From the NCBI RefSeq assembly GCF_016135805.1, contig NZ_JADWOX010000001.1, positions 186,001 to 250,000 of the forward strand: a stretch of 64,000 nucleotides of DNA, given 5' to 3'. The notes beneath the pieces were generated by a model. It saw only the letters and a list, made by a program, of their open reading frames with translations. It was not told the DNA's origin and did no database searches. The stretch is from Caulobacter hibisci (GTDB lineage: Bacteria > Pseudomonadota > Alphaproteobacteria > Caulobacterales > Caulobacteraceae). Made by a program: the position numbers and the translations under genes. This document shows positions 17,621 through 27,700 of this stretch, piece after piece. How positions within the stretch are numbered: position 1 is the stretch's first letter; each line of letters opens with the position of its first letter.

Positions 17621-20530
17621 ATGGCCGACGACGCCGCGCCCGCCCGCGACTACCGCGAAACCGTTTTCCTTCCCGACACGCCGTTCCCGATGCGCGCCGG
17701 TCTGCCCAAGAAGGAGCCCGAGATCCTGGCGGGCTGGGCGGCCCTGTCCGACAAGGGCCTCTATGGCGCGGTTCGCGCCAAGCGCCAGGCCGACGGCGCG
17801 CCGCTGTTCGTGCTGCACGACGGCCCGCCCTACGCCAACGGCGCGATCCACATCGGCCACGCGCTGAACAAGATCCTCAAGGACTTCGTCGTCCGCTCGC
17901 GCTTCGCCCTGGGCTACGACGTCGACTACGTGCCGGGCTGGGACTGCCACGGCCTGCCGATCGAGTGGAAGATCGAGGAGCAGTTCCGCGCCAAGGGCCG
18001 CCGCAAGGACGAGGTCCCGGCCGAGGAGTTCCGCCGCGAGTGCCGCGCCTACGCCGCCGGCTGGATCGAAGCCCAGAAGGTCGAGTTCCAGCGGCTGGGC
18101 GTGCTGGGCGACTGGTGGAACCGCTACGCCACCATGGACTTCACCAGCGAAGCCAAGATCGTCGAGGAGTTCCACCGCTTCGCCTCGAGCGGCCAGCTCT
18201 ATCGCGGCTCCAAGCCGGTGATGTGGAGCCCCGTCGAGCGCACGGCTCTGGCCGAGGCCGAGATCGAGTACCACGACCACGTTTCGCCGACGATCTGGGT
18301 GAAGTTCCCGGTCGTGGAGGGCTCGGACGCCGCCGTCGGCGCCAAGCTGGTGATCTGGACGACGACGCCCTGGACCATCCCAGCCAACCGCGCGGTCTCC
18401 TACAACCCCGACATCCCCTACGCCGTCTTCGAGGTGAAGGCGCTGGAGGAGGGTCTCGAATTCGCCCCCTGGTCGCAGGTCGGCGATCGCTTGATCGTGG
18501 CTGAAAAGCTGGCCGGCGAGGTCTTCAAGGCCGCCAAGGTCGCCGCCTTCGAGAAGATCGAGAGCGTCGACTGCGAGGGCATGGTCCTGGCCCACCCGCT
18601 GGCCGATCTGGACAGCCACTACGGCTTTGCCGTGCCGCTGCTGGCCGGCGACCACGTCACCGACGACGCCGGCACGGGCTTCGTCCACACCGCCCCGGGC
18701 CACGGCGCCGACGACTACCAGGTCTGGCTGGCCCATGGTCATCGCGAGATCCCCGACACCGTCGATCCGGACGGCGCCTACTATCCGACTGTCGCCCTGT
18801 TCGCCGGCCTGAAGGTGCTGGAGACCGAGGGCAAGAAGGTCGGCAAGTTCGGTCCGGCCAATGGCGCGGTGATGGACAAGCTGATCGAGGCCGGCAACCT
18901 GCTGGCCCGCGGCCGCGTCGAGCACAGCTATCCGCACAGCTGGCGCTCCAAGGCCCCGGTGATCTTCCGCAACACCCCGCAATGGTTCATCCGCATGGAC
19001 CACGAGGTCGAGAGCCTGGGCGGCAAGACCCTGCGCGAGGTCGCCGTGCAGGCCATCGCCGACACCGCCTTCCACCCCGACGCCGGCCGCAACCGCATCG
19101 GCGCCATGGTCGAGACCCGTCCCGACTGGCTGATCAGCCGCCAGCGCAACTGGGGCACGCCCCTGGCGATGTTCGTCGACAAGCACACCGGCCATCCCCT
19201 GGTCGACGCCGACGTCAACGCCCGCATCCTGGCGGCCGTCACGGAAGGCGGGGCCGACGCCTGGTTCACCCGTCCGGACGCCGACTTCCTGGGCAACCAC
19301 GATCCGGCCCAGTACGAGAAGGTCGCTGACATCCTCGACGTCTGGTTCGACAGCGGCTGCACCCACGCCTTCACCATCGAGGGCCGTGACGATAGCGCCT
19401 GGCCGGCCGACCTCTATCTGGAAGGCTCCGACCAGCATCGCGGCTGGTTCCAGTCCTCGCTTCTCGAAGGCTGCGGCTCGCGCGGCCGCGCGCCGTACAA
19501 GGCCGTCCTGACCCATGGCTTCACCATGGACGAGAACGGCGAGAAGATGAGCAAATCCAAGGGCAACACGATCGAGCCCCAGGCCATCACCAAGGAGTCC
19601 GGCGCCGAAATCCTGCGGCTGTGGGCGGCCATGGTCGACTATTCGGAAGACCAGCGCATCGGCAAGACGATCCTGGCCACGACCACCGACGCCTATCGCA
19701 AGCTGCGCAACACCATGCGCTACCTGCTGGGCGCCCTGGCCGGCTTCGACGAGGCCGAGCGGGTCACCGACTATGCCGAGTTCCCGCCGCTGGAGAAGTT
19801 CATCCTGCACCGCCTGTGGGAGCTGGATGGCCAGGTGAAGGCCGCCTACGAATCCTATCGCTTCAGCGACGTGATCCGGCCGCTGGTCGAGTTCTGCCAG
19901 AGCGACCTGTCGGCGATCTTCTTCGATATCCGCAAGGACAGCCTCTATTGCGACGCCCCGAGCGCCCTGCGCCGCCGCGCCTATCGCACGGTGCTGGACT
20001 ACGTGTTCGATCGCCTGACCATCTGGCTGGCCCCGCTGGCCAGCTTCACGATGGAAGAGGCCTGGACGACGCGCTTCCCCGAGGCCGGTCCGGTGACCCT
20101 GCGCACCATGCCGGAGACCCCGGCGGCGTGGGAAAACCAGGCCGAGGCCGCGCGCTGGGCCAAGGTCGAGACCGTAACCGGCGTCGTCACCGGCGCGCTG
20201 GAAGTCGAGCGCCGCGAAAAGCGTATCGGTTCGGCCCTTGAGGCGGCCCCGGTCGTCCACATCGCCGATGTTGACCTGCTGGCCGCCTTCGACGGACTGG
20301 ACGCGGCCGAGGTGTTCCGCACCAGCGCCGCGACCCTGGTCGCGGGCGAGGGCGGGGCGTTCGCGACCGACGAGGTCAAAGGCGTCTCGGTGGATCCGGC
20401 CAAGGCCGAAGGCAGCAAGTGCGCCCGCTCGTGGCGCATCCTGCCGGAGGTGGGAACCGACCCCCGCTATCCGGAGCTTAGCCTTCGCGACGCCGACGCC
20501 GTGGCCTTCTGGGACGCGCAAAGGGCTTAG
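17621..20530 (+). CDS. ileS: isoleucyl-tRNA synthetase
   Basis: 969 residues, full length. Class I signatures: HIGH in GAIHIGHALNK (about residue 78) and KMSKS in KMSKSKGN (about 642), with the editing domain (TTTPWTIPANRAV) between. It charges tRNA-Ile and hydrolyses Val-tRNA-Ile. The C-terminal domain carries KCARSW and LSLRDADAV where E. coli has CxxC pairs, so the C-terminal zinc ligands are mostly missing. No T-box is seen in the 230-bp leader. lspA follows after a repeat pair. Confidence 0.97.
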   Translation: MADDAAPARDYRETVFLPDTPFPMRAGLPKKEPEILAGWAALSDKGLYGAVRAKRQADGAPLFVLHDGPPYANGAIHIGHALNKILKDFVVRSRFALGYDVDYVPGWDCHGLPIEWKIEEQFRAKGRRKDEVPAEEFRRECRAYAAGWIEAQKVEFQRLGVLGDWWNRYATMDFTSEAKIVEEFHRFASSGQLYRGSKPVMWSPVERTALAEAEIEYHDHVSPTIWVKFPVVEGSDAAVGAKLVIWTTTPWTIPANRAVSYNPDIPYAVFEVKALEEGLEFAPWSQVGDRLIVAEKLAGEVFKAAKVAAFEKIESVDCEGMVLAHPLADLDSHYGFAVPLLAGDHVTDDAGTGFVHTAPGHGADDYQVWLAHGHREIPDTVDPDGAYYPTVALFAGLKVLETEGKKVGKFGPANGAVMDKLIEAGNLLARGRVEHSYPHSWRSKAPVIFRNTPQWFIRMDHEVESLGGKTLREVAVQAIADTAFHPDAGRNRIGAMVETRPDWLISRQRNWGTPLAMFVDKHTGHPLVDADVNARILAAVTEGGADAWFTRPDADFLGNHDPAQYEKVADILDVWFDSGCTHAFTIEGRDDSAWPADLYLEGSDQHRGWFQSSLLEGCGSRGRAPYKAVLTHGFTMDENGEKMSKSKGNTIEPQAITKESGAEILRLWAAMVDYSEDQRIGKTILATTTDAYRKLRNTMRYLLGALAGFDEAERVTDYAEFPPLEKFILHRLWELDGQVKAAYESYRFSDVIRPLVEFCQSDLSAIFFDIRKDSLYCDAPSALRRRAYRTVLDYVFDRLTIWLAPLASFTMEEAWTTRFPEAGPVTLRTMPETPAAWENQAEAARWAKVETVTGVVTGALEVERREKRIGSALEAAPVVHIADVDLLAAFDGLDAAEVFRTSAATLVAGEGGAFATDEVKGVSVDPAKAEGSKCARSWRILPEVGTDPRYPELSLRDADAVAFWDAQRA

Positions 20531-20545
20531 GCTCGCCGCATTGTT

Positions 20546-20685
20546 CCTTCTCCCCTTGCGGGAGAAGGTGTCGCCGCAGGCGACGGATAAGGGGTTGAAG
20601 GCGTGATCCGCCGCGTACGGCGCCGCCGGTGCGACCCCTCATCCGACCTGCTGCGCAGGCCACCTTCTCCCGCAAGGGGAGAAGG
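20546..20685. repeat. inverted pair of CCTTCTCCC-type REP elements
   Basis: CCTTCTCCCCTTGCGGGAGAAGG at 20546-20568 and its reverse complement at 20663-20685 face each other, with GTCGCCGCAGGCGAC and CCTGCTGCGCAGG mini-stems inside. The same family recurs at 51832-51961. Confidence 0.85.
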
Positions 20686-20707
20686 ACGACGGGATGAGAG
20701 AACGAAC

Positions 20708-21214
20708 GTGGCTTCCTTGAAGATCACTCGCCTGGGCTGGACCGCCTACGCCGTCGCCGTCGTCGCGGTGGTGCTCGACCAGATTTCCAAGGTCTGGATC
20801 CTGGGCGTCCTGGGCACGGCCCAGGGCAGCAGCATCCACGTCGCCGGACCGCTTAATTTCACCATGGTCCATAACTACGGCATGAGCTTTGGCCTGCTGC
20901 GGGATCACGCCTGGGGGCGCTGGCTGCTGATCGGCTTCGCCACCGCCGTGGCCGTCGGCCTGGGGATCTGGGCCAGCAAGGCCGTGCGGCCGCTGGTCGC
21001 CGTGGGCCTGGGCCTAATCATCGCCGGCGCGGTCGGCAACAACCTGATCGACCGGATGATCTACGGCTACGTCGTCGACTTCATCGACGTGTCGGCGATG
21101 CGCTTCCCCTGGGTCTTCAACGTCGCCGACTCGTGGATCAACATCGGGGTCGCCTGTCTGTTGCTGGACAGTTTCATCGGTGAAGAAAAGAAGCTCTCCC
21201 ACCAGACCGAATAG
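20708..21214 (+). CDS. lspA: lipoprotein signal peptidase (signal peptidase II)
   Basis: 168 residues from GTG at 20708; TTG at 20717 is possible. Integral inner-membrane aspartic protease that cleaves lipid-modified prolipoproteins. Four transmembrane helices and the two catalytic Asp are seen: NNLIDRMIYGYVVDFIDV and FNVADSWINIG, plus the N-terminal DQISK. It is followed by a DUF3035 lipoprotein, a common alphaproteobacterial pairing. Several substrates with lipoboxes lie in this window. Confidence 0.95.
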   Translation: MASLKITRLGWTAYAVAVVAVVLDQISKVWILGVLGTAQGSSIHVAGPLNFTMVHNYGMSFGLLRDHAWGRWLLIGFATAVAVGLGIWASKAVRPLVAVGLGLIIAGAVGNNLIDRMIYGYVVDFIDVSAMRFPWVFNVADSWINIGVACLLLDSFIGEEKKLSHQTE

Positions 21215-21341
21215 GGGCCAAACCAGGGCTCAGCGCCCAAGCAAGGCCACAAATCCGAAGGACATTGGCGCCCGCCCTCGGATGTCGTATCGAGGGCGTC
21301 CGATTTTAGGCCCCGGGGGCGGCCGCTGGAGCATGGGTTTC

Positions 21342-21911
21342 ATGAAGTTCAACCGGGTCGCGACCCTGAGCGTGCTGGCCGCGGTGGCCGCCACCGGCCT
21401 GGCCGGCTGCCAGTCGGCCTCCAAGGCCCTGGGCATGAGCAAGGTGGTCCCCGACGAGTTCCGCGTTGTCACCAAGGCTCCGCTCGTCGTTCCGCCCGAC
21501 TACAGCCTGCGCCCGCCGGCCCCCGGCGAGCCCCGTCCGCAGGAGCTGCAGCCGGAAAGCGCCGCCCGTCAGGCGCTGCTGGGCCAGAGCCTGGCCGCCA
21601 ACCGTTCGGATGGCGAGAAGCTGCTGGTCGCCCGCGCCGGCGTCGACAAGGCCGATCCGCTGATCCGCTTCGTCGTCGACGATGAGAACGGCGATCTGGC
21701 CCACAAGGACGAGAGCTTCGCCAGCAAGGTGATGTTCTGGAAGAAGGACGACAAGTCCGCCGGCGCCGTGACCGCCGCCGAAGCCGGCGCGACCGCTCCG
21801 GTTCCGGTCGACGCGGCCGCCGAGGAAGCCCGCCTGAAGGCCCTGACCGGTGGCGGCGCGATCATCATCAGCCGTGAGAAGCAGGGCAAGATCAAGCTGC
21901 CGGGCCTCTAG
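21342..21911 (+). CDS. DUF3035 family lipoprotein
   Basis: 189 residues from ATG at 21342; ATG at 21333 in the same frame is the alternative. Lipoprotein signal with LAGC (Cys about 24), then the DUF3035 core VVPDEFRVVTKAPLVVPPDY and LRPPAPGEPRPQEL. The C-terminus is Ala-rich and ends in a basic segment. Probably outer-membrane or periplasmic. Role unknown, but it is conserved next to lspA. A strong terminator ends the unit. Confidence 0.85.
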   Translation: MKFNRVATLSVLAAVAATGLAGCQSASKALGMSKVVPDEFRVVTKAPLVVPPDYSLRPPAPGEPRPQELQPESAARQALLGQSLAANRSDGEKLLVARAGVDKADPLIRFVVDDENGDLAHKDESFASKVMFWKKDDKSAGAVTAAEAGATAPVPVDAAAEEARLKALTGGGAIIISREKQGKIKLPGL

Positions 21912-21939
21912 GCCCAGGCGTCTTCATCTCGAGAATTCG

Positions 21940-21976
21940 ACGGCCCGGGAGCTTTGCTTCCGGGCCGTTTTCTTTT
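21940..21976 (+). terminator. rho-independent terminator after the lspA unit
   Basis: Stem ACGGCCCGG / CCGGGCCGT followed by TTTTCTTTT. It also ends the converging gene at 21983. Confidence 0.88.
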
Positions 21977-21982
21977 CGAAGG

Positions 21983-22300
21983 TCAGCTCCTCGCGGTGCG
22001 TTCCAGGATCGCGCGCAGGGACTGGGCCTTCTGAGGAAGGTCGGACGACAGCCGCGAGGCCATTTCCCGAAGACCCACCGCATAGGCTTCGCCGCCCTCG
22101 GCGATCTGCTGGGCGCGCTCGCCCAACGCGATCAGGTCCCTTTCCAGGGCCTCGATTTCTTCGCGGGCCAGCAGCCGGGCTTCATGTTGCAGGCGTTGCA
22201 GACGCTGCGCCGTGGTCTCGGGACCCCGGGTCAGGTTGTAGACTTCAGCGCCTTCGGTTTCCTCGGGCACCACGGCCAGATGCGGACCGTTCATCGTCAT
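21983..22300 (-). CDS. conserved small coiled-coil protein
   Basis: 105 residues from ATG at 22300 with GAGGAG upstream. No signal peptide. Residues 25-60 are Arg/Gln/Glu-rich heptads (QRLQRLQHEARLLAREEIE) that predict a coiled coil. The rest is helical. I do not recognise the family. It converges on the lspA unit and shares its terminator. Cytosolic; function unknown. Confidence 0.7.
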   Translation of the reverse strand: MTMNGPHLAVVPEETEGAEVYNLTRGPETTAQRLQRLQHEARLLAREEIEALERDLIALGERAQQIAEGGEAYAVGLREMASRLSSDLPQKAQSLRAILERTARS

Positions 22301-22443
22301 CGGCTCCTCGAACTCACGGAACCCCCATGCGAAGACAATGAACCCAGAAGCCTTGCTGTTCCTGTAAAAAAGCAGAGCCGGCCGCGAAGCTCGGCGCTTG
22401 TGGCCAGCGGGACACATAACGCCGTTTGGGTATGGGGTTTTGC

Positions 22444-22968
22444 CTAGTCCCGAGGCGGGGGCGAACCTTGGGCCGCCTCGCACGGGCCGACATAGACGCT
22501 TTCGCTGTCCAGCTTCATGGTCTTGGACACGCCGTAGGCCTTTACGATCATTTCGAGGGTGCTGGTGGTTCGGGTCTCGAAGTCGCCCTTGACCACGCCG
22601 GCCAGGCTGTAGGCGATGTTGTCCTTGGTGCAGGCCAGCTCGATGGTGAAGCCGTCGATGACCGGGGTGACCTGGGGCTTGCCGCAGGGGGTGTCCTGGG
22701 CGGCGATCGCGGCCGGGTCCTGGCCTTCGCCGATGCATTGGGTGGTGGTGCGTTCGGCGCCGCCCGCCGTCCGGGCGGTGGTCTTCCAGAGGCCGGGGCG
22801 CATCGGCTTCGGCGGTCCGCCGGCCACGGGCGCGGCCTCCGCGTTCGCAGACGAAGCCGCCGTCCCCGCCGCCGAGGTCGCGGCCTTGTCGTCGTTGCGC
22901 GAGCAGCCCGCGACGGTGGCGAGAGCGGCCAGGATCAGGACGAGGCGAACGGGCGGCGTCATGGGCAT
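22444..22968 (-). CDS. DUF3617 family lipoprotein
   Basis: 174 residues with lipobox VAGC (Cys about 22), an Ala/Ser-rich linker to residue 50, then the DUF3617 core RPGLWKTTARTAGGAERTTT with Cys in QCIGEGQ and later Cys at conserved spacing (TPCGK, LACTK). DUF3617 proteins are periplasmic with unknown function. It is the last of a minus-strand series with the bactofilin gene, separated by 74 bp. Confidence 0.82.
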   Translation of the reverse strand: MPMTPPVRLVLILAALATVAGCSRNDDKAATSAAGTAASSANAEAAPVAGGPPKPMRPGLWKTTARTAGGAERTTTQCIGEGQDPAAIAAQDTPCGKPQVTPVIDGFTIELACTKDNIAYSLAGVVKGDFETRTTSTLEMIVKAYGVSKTMKLDSESVYVGPCEAAQGSPPPRD

Positions 22969-23042
22969 GCGAATCCGGCGAACGAGGGCGACGAAGCGCC
23001 TCGTCCGAACAATACCCGGATCGCCCGGCCGGTTTCCAGCGA

Positions 23043-23552
23043 TCAGCCCGCGACGGGGGCGTAGTCGGCGGGCGCGCTCGCGACCGGAGCCGGCGCGACT
23101 GGCGCGGGAGCAGGGGCGGGCTGGGGCGCGGGACGGGTGAACTTGACGCTGCGGCCCTGGAAGTCGGCGCCGGTCTCCATGGCCAGCTGCTCGTGGGCGA
23201 TGTCGCCATCGACCTTGGCCGTGCCGTACAGGCGCACGGCGCGGGCGGCGACCGTGCCCTTGACCTTGCCGTGGATCTCGATGGCCTGGGCGGCGATCGA
23301 GCCCTCGACGCTGCCGTTGGGACCCAGCACCAGCTTGCCGACCTTGATGTCGCCGATCACCACGCAGTCCAGATGCAGTTCGCCGTCGCCCGAGACGTCG
23401 CCGCGGATGGTCAGGCCCTGGGCGATCAGCGAGGCGGGCTTGGGGCGCGGCGGCGGCGGGGCCGGCTGCGGCTGCAGCTGCACCTGGATCGGGGCGGTCG
23501 CCAGGGGCTCCAGGGACAGCGAAGCGGGAACGTCTTTCTTCTTCTGGAACAT
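23043..23552 (-). CDS. bactofilin
   Basis: 169 residues from ATG at 23552. Pro-rich N-terminal tail (residues 20-45), a central beta-helical bactofilin core (residues 48-135: LTIRGDVSGDGELHLDCV, then regular GDIKVGKLVLG and GKVKGTVAARAV repeats) and a Pro/Ala C-terminal tail. Bactofilins polymerise without nucleotide into membrane-associated filaments. In Caulobacter BacA and BacB recruit a peptidoglycan synthase to the stalk base. Which paralogue this is cannot be settled here. Confidence 0.92.
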   Translation of the reverse strand: MFQKKKDVPASLSLEPLATAPIQVQLQPQPAPPPPRPKPASLIAQGLTIRGDVSGDGELHLDCVVIGDIKVGKLVLGPNGSVEGSIAAQAIEIHGKVKGTVAARAVRLYGTAKVDGDIAHEQLAMETGADFQGRSVKFTRPAPQPAPAPAPVAPAPVASAPADYAPVAG

Positions 23553-23651
23553 AGTCCGGCGGCTTTCTCGAAATGGGTCGCTTGCCACCCTACGCAGCAA
23601 GTGCGGCGCCAATCCGGAAGCCCAGGTCAAAAGCCTTGCGCGACGGCCGCC

Positions 23652-23981
23652 CTACCAGGGCCGGCGGCCGCCCACCGTCTCGAAGAACAGCCGGAAATCG
23701 CCCATCAGGCTGAACAGCGGATAGCGGAAGGTGGCGGGGCGGTTCTTCTCGAACACGAAGTGGCCGATCCAGGCGAAGCCGTAGCCGACCAGCGGCGCGA
23801 CCGCGAAGAACCACGGACTGATCGAGAAGCCCAGCACCAGGCTGATGATGACCAGGCCGGTGCCGACCACATGCAGGCGGCGACTGGTGCGGCTCTGATG
23901 TTCGGACAGGTAGAAGGGATAGAAGTCGGCGAAGCGCCGATAGCGCTCGCCGGCCGTCGTGTGATCGACGTGCTGGCCCAT
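23652..23981 (-). CDS. Mpo1-like (DUF962) membrane protein
   Basis: 109 residues. The N-terminal FYPFYLSEHQSRTSRRLHVVG matches the Mpo1/DUF962 signature (FYpfYL-x-EH-x-x-x-x-RrlH), followed by two hydrophobic segments and GHFVFEKNRPATFRYP. Yeast Mpo1 is an iron-dependent dioxygenase in fatty-acid alpha-oxidation that uses such His residues; the bacterial substrate is unknown. Single gene. Confidence 0.88.
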   Translation of the reverse strand: MGQHVDHTTAGERYRRFADFYPFYLSEHQSRTSRRLHVVGTGLVIISLVLGFSISPWFFAVAPLVGYGFAWIGHFVFEKNRPATFRYPLFSLMGDFRLFFETVGGRRPW

Positions 23982-24091
23982 GGGGCGTGTCCTCCCGGTC
24001 GATATGATCCGACCTTGCCCCTAGTGGAGGACTCCCGGGCCTGGGATGCAAGCGCTGTTGTCGAGGACGGCTCGCGCCGCCCTCATGACCC

Positions 24092-24589
24092 CTAGCTCAG
24101 GGGGCTGACATAGGGGCTGACCAGGCCCAGCGGCACGGCCGTCGAGTTCTTGACGCCGCGGATGACGATGCGGCTCTCGATGTTCGACACCAGGCCCAGC
24201 GACAGGATCTTGTCGCGCAGGAACTCGTCGAAGGCGTGCATGTCGCGGGTGACGATGCGCATCTCGTAGTCCGCCGCGCCGGTCACGGTGGCGCACTGCA
24301 CCACCTCGGCCCACTTGGCCACGGCGTGCTCGAACGTCTCGAGGTTTTCCTTGGTCGGCAGCGACAGCTTCACGGTGCAATAGACCTCGAAGCCGAGGCC
24401 CAGCTTTTCGCGGTCCAGAATGGTCACGCGGCGCTGGATGACGCCCGCGTCTTCCAGTCGCTTGATGCGTCGCCAGCACGGGCTGGAAGACAGCCCGACT
24501 CGCTCGGCGATCTCGGCGACGGACAGTCCGGCGTCGTGTTGGATGAGATCCAGGATCTTGGCATCCACGGCGTCGAGTTGTTCGGACAA
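24092..24589 (-). CDS. Lrp/AsnC family transcriptional regulator
   Basis: 165 residues from TTG at 24589, with GGAGG 5 bases upstream. N-terminal helix-turn-helix (DAKILDLIQHDAGLSVAEIA... SSSPCWRRIKRLEDAGVI) and C-terminal RAM ligand domain (TGAADYEMRIVTRDMHAFDEF). Octameric DNA-binding proteins of this family sense amino acids. It is divergent from the indolepyruvate oxidoreductase gene, which it probably controls, since that enzyme degrades aromatic amino acids. Inference from context. Confidence 0.93.
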   Translation of the reverse strand: MSEQLDAVDAKILDLIQHDAGLSVAEIAERVGLSSSPCWRRIKRLEDAGVIQRRVTILDREKLGLGFEVYCTVKLSLPTKENLETFEHAVAKWAEVVQCATVTGAADYEMRIVTRDMHAFDEFLRDKILSLGLVSNIESRIVIRGVKNSTAVPLGLVSPYVSPLS

Positions 24590-24657
24590 GAATTCCTCCC
24601 CCCAGAGGGTGTTTGACGCGTCGATTTTGCGCGAAGCGCCCCTGACTCGGGCACGCC

Positions 24658-24687
24658 TTGGGCAAACAATTTCCGCGCTTCTATAAG
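24658..24687 (+). promoter_or_regulatory. candidate promoter of the indolepyruvate oxidoreductase gene
   Basis: TTGGGC, 18 bp, TATAAG, about 45 bp before the ATG at 24732, in an AT-rich divergent region where an Lrp-type regulator could bind. Confidence 0.45.
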
Positions 24688-24731
24688 ATATTGCCTTACG
24701 GGCGAAAAGACCCGGGAGGAAAAATTTTGCC

Positions 24732-27700
24732 ATGCGGCACTCGGAAGTCACGCTTGACGACAAATATGTGCTCGAAGATGGTCGCGCGTTCATCACTGGC
24801 GTGCAGGCGCTGCTCCGTGTGCTGCTCGATAGAAAGCGCCTGGATCGCCTCGCCGGACTGAACACCGCGGGCTTCATGTCGGGCTATCGCGGCTCGCCCC
24901 TGGGCGGCCTCGACCAGCAGGCCGCGCGCATCAACAAGCTGCTCACCGCCCACGACGTGGTCTTCAAGGAAGGCCTCAACGAGGACCTGGCCGCCACGGC
25001 GGTCTGGGGCAGCCAGCAGGCCAACCTCTTCCCGGGCGCGACCCACGACGGCGTCTACGGCCTCTGGTACGGCAAGGCGCCCGGCGTCGACCGCACCGGC
25101 GACGTCTTCAAGCACGCCAATTTCGCGGGGACCTTCCCGACCGGCGGCGTGCTGGCCGTGGCCGGCGACGACCATGCCTGCAAGAGCTCGACCCTGCCGT
25201 CGCAGTCGGAATTCGCGTTCCAAGACTTCGAAATTCCCGTGCTGTCGCCGGCCGATGTGCAGGAGGTGCTCGACTACGGCCTGCTGGGCATCGCCATGTC
25301 GCGCTTTTCGGGCCTGTGGACCGGTCTGATCGCCCTAGCCGACACTATGGACAGCGGCGTGACCATCGACGTGTCGCTGGATCGCCACCACGCGGTGATC
25401 CCGGACTTCGCCATGCCGCCCGGAGGCTTGGGCATCCGGCTGAAGGATCAGCCGATGGAGAAGGAGCGTCGTCTCCGTCTCCACAAGATCCCCGCCGCCC
25501 TGGCCTTCGCCCGCGCCAACCAGATCGACCGGGTGGTGCTGGGCGCCTCGCACGTGCGGGTCGGCAAGGCCCGCCTGGGCATCGTCTGCCAGGGGCAGGC
25601 CTACAAGGACGTGCTGGAGGCCTTCTCGGCCATGGGCGTGAGCCTGCAGGAAGCCGCCGACCTCGGCGTGTCGGTCTACAAGGTCGGCATGCCCTGGCCG
25701 CTGGAGCCGCTGGGCCTGCGCGCCTTCGCCGCCGGCCTCGAGACCCTGATGGTCATCGAGCACAAGCGGGCCCTGATCGAACCCCAGGCGCGCGCCGCGC
25801 TCTATGACCTGCCGGCCCAGGCCCGTCCCCGCATCATCGGCAAGACCGACGAGAAGGGCCATCCCCTGCTGTCGGAGCTGGGCTCGTTGTCTGTGGCCGA
25901 GATCGCTCTGGCCATCTACGACCGCCTGCCCGAAGGCTCGCACATGGAGCGGGCGCGCGCCTATCTGAACCGCGTCTCGGCCGCCGGCGTCGCCGCCGTC
26001 AGCCTGGCCTCGGACCAGGCCCGCAAGCCGTTCTTCTGCTCGGGCTGCCCGCACAACAGCTCGACCAAGCTGCCCGAGGGCTCGCGCGCCCTGGCCGGCA
26101 TCGGCTGTCACTACATGGCCGGCTTCAACGATCCCCAGACCGACCTCAACACCCACATGGGCGGCGAGGGCCTGACCTGGGTCGGCGCGGCGCCCTTCAC
26201 CACCGAGAAGCATGTCTTCCAAAACCTCGGCGACGGCACCTACAATCACTCGGGATCGCTCGCCATCCGCGCCGCCGTCGCGGCCGGGGCCAACATCACC
26301 TACAAGCTGCTGTTCAACGACGCGGTGGCCATGACCGGCGGTCAGCGCGCCGAGAGCGGCTTCACCCCGGCCCAGATCACCCGCCAGCTGGCCAGCGAAG
26401 GCGTGACCAAGACGGTCATCGTCGTCGACGATCTCAAGCGCTACGAGGGCGTGACGGACCTGGCCCCCGGCGTCGAGATCTTCCCGCGTTCGGAGCTGAT
26501 GACCGTGCAGGAGCGCCTGCGCGAGACGTCCGGCACGACGGTGCTGCTCTACGACCAGACCTGCGCCACCGAGAAGCGACGCCGCCGCAAGCGCGGAACC
26601 ATGGCCAAGGCGACGCAGAGGGTGTTCATCAATCCGCTGGTCTGCGAGGGCTGCGGCGACTGCTCGGTGAAGTCCAACTGCGTGTCGGTCGAGCCGCTCG
26701 ACACCGCCTTCGGCCGCAAGCGCAAGATCAACCAGTCCAGCTGCAATCAGGACTATTCCTGCGTCGAGGGCTTCTGCCCGTCCTTCATCACCCTGGAGGG
26801 CGCCGAAAAGGCCGGCGAGACCGCCAAGCCCGCGCCGCTGTCGGCGGACTCCACGCCCTTGCCGGCGTTCGAGGACTTCCACGGCGTGCGGCGGATCATC
26901 TTCACCGGCGTTGGCGGCACCGGGGTGACCACCGTCGCCTCGATCCTGGCCATGGCCGCCCATATCGACGGCCGCGCCGGCAGCGTGGTCGACATGACGG
27001 GCCTGGCCCAGAAGGGCGGGGCGGTGTTTAGCCACGTCAAGATCGGCGAGCTGGAGGACACCATCGTCGGCGGCCGCGTGCCGGCCGCCAGCGCCGACGT
27101 GCTGATCGCCTGCGACCTGCTGGTCGCCGCCAGCCCCGAGGCCCTGTCGCTCTACGCCAAGGACCGCACCATGGCCTTCGGCAACAGCGACTTCGCCCCC
27201 ACGGCGGACTTCGTCACCAGCCGCGACGTGCGCTTCGACGGCGGGGCCATGGCCCGGCGGGTCAAGGCCGCAACCAAGGCCTTCGACGCCTGTCCGGCCC
27301 AGCGCCTGGCCGAGGCCCGGTTCGGCGACGCCATCTACGCCAACATGATCATGGTCGGCTTCGCCTGGCAGCGCGGCGTGATCCCGGTCTCCAGTCGCGC
27401 GCTCTACCGGGCCATCAAGCTGAACGGGGTGGACGCCGACGCCAACCTGCAGGCCTTCGAGCTGGGTCGTCAGATCGCCTTCGACCCGGCCATGGCCGGC
27501 GACAAGCCGACTGACGTGCCCACCCCGCAGACCGAACCGTTGGACGTCCTGGTCGCCCGCCGCGTCGAGGACCTCGCCGCCTATCAGAACGCAGCCTACG
27601 CCGCCCGCTACGCCGAACGGATCGCGAAGGTCCGTCACGCCGAGTTCGCGGTGGTCGGGGAGGGCGCCGACCTGCCCCTGACCCGGGCTGCGGCGGTAAA

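Noticed and set aside
17483..20521. Open frame of about 1000 codons antisense to ileS
   Set aside because: It mirrors a certain gene. High GC at third positions leaves the opposite strand open, and its Gly/Arg/His/Gln-rich product matches no family.
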